Source of the DNA: JBKQVT01 sp963727245 | GTDB taxonomy: Bacteria; Planctomycetota; Planctomycetia; Pirellulales; Thermoguttaceae | Assembly (NCBI GenBank): GCA_963727245.1 | Contig: CAVSFO010000019.1 | Span: forward strand, 40,675-104,674 | Direction of reading: 5' to 3' | Length of the DNA: 64,000 bases | Shown: in pieces, positions 63,827 through 64,000 of the stretch | How positions within the stretch are numbered: the first letter of the stretch is position 1 | Layout of the letters: every line of letters starts with the position of its first letter | Notes under the pieces: generated by a model | Seen by the model: the letters and a program-made list of their open reading frames with translations, nothing else | The model's database searches: none | Told to the model about the DNA's origin: nothing | Program-made: the position numbers and the translations under genes

Positions 63827-63914
63827 GCGAGCCGGAGGCGTGAGCCTCCGGATAATAAGGCGGAGGGCGGAAGGCGACGGGATGTAGCGAGCCGGAGGCG
63901 TTAGCCTCCGGATA
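63827..63914. repeat. Two copies of the GCCGGAGGCG/CGCCTCCGG palindrome
   Basis: GCGAGCCGGAGGCGTGAGCC followed by TCCGGATAA at 63827-63855 and GCGAGCCGGAGGCGTTAGCC, TCCGGATA at 63887-63914, 60 bp apart in direct orientation. They follow the plus arm's final stop by 1 bp. I see no gene in the remaining bases to 64,000. Confidence 0.7.
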
Positions 63915-64000
63915 TGCTGGCGGAACGGAAATGACGGAGGATGAAGTGCAATCCAAAACCAATCCCAGCTTGCCAAAATTGGTATTGTGTCCCCGGAATG

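Overview
The window looks like a chromosome segment of a high-GC member of the Planctomycetota. The reasons are the many Sec-signal secreted proteins of unknown function, an ExbB/ExbD pair followed by a squalene-cyclase-repeat protein, exported Gfo/Idh/MocA oxidoreductases in tandem, large Ser/Thr kinases with one membrane anchor, and several families of palindromic intergenic repeats. This placement is inference: no rRNA or other phylogenetic marker apart from rpsO, pnp and guaB is present.

Layout. 1-9.3 kb: a partial secreted protein, guaB, a lipoate-ligase-like gene, two small membrane proteins, a CtpA-type protease, and a tandem pair of membrane glycosyltransferase-like genes. 9.4-10.9 kb: a HicB-like protein with a small partner and an unknown gene. 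11-16.4 kb: folC, a sensor histidine kinase, a small membrane protein, and pnp/rpsO. 16.7-24.3 kb: small secreted or lipoprotein genes, tRNA-Ile and a TlpA-like protein. 24.6-29.4 kb: exbB-exbD-squalene-cyclase-repeat protein, two tatA-type genes, tRNA-Val, and a 5-formyl-THF cyclo-ligase. 29.6-39.4 kb: a Ser/Thr kinase, a HEAT-repeat protein, two exported Gfo/Idh/MocA proteins and a very large malectin-containing putative glycan-acting protein. 39.4-41.6 kb: a repeat-rich stretch with small genes and an AF2212-type antitoxin.

The most interesting part is 41.6-63.8 kb, where two compact gene strings diverge from about 56.5 kb. The minus arm encodes a ~2,000-residue membrane-anchored Ig-like (Big2) protein, a SrfC-type P-loop NTPase, a SrfB-type Hsp70/actin-fold ATPase, a coiled-coil protein with a GrpE-like C-terminus, and a zinc-ribbon beta-propeller protein. 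The plus arm encodes an FHA membrane protein, an atypical kinase, a TerY-like VWA protein, a PP2C phosphatase, and a zinc-ribbon membrane protein. I read it as a phosphorylation-controlled, chaperone/GTPase-like envelope machine that joins a TerY-type kinase/phosphatase/VWA triad to a SrfB/SrfC module.

A caution for the whole annotation: about twenty genes or gene segments are broken by single reading-frame shifts, usually at G/C runs, while coding on both sides stays intact. This looks more like consensus error than decay. I therefore give full gene spans and state where the frame changes.
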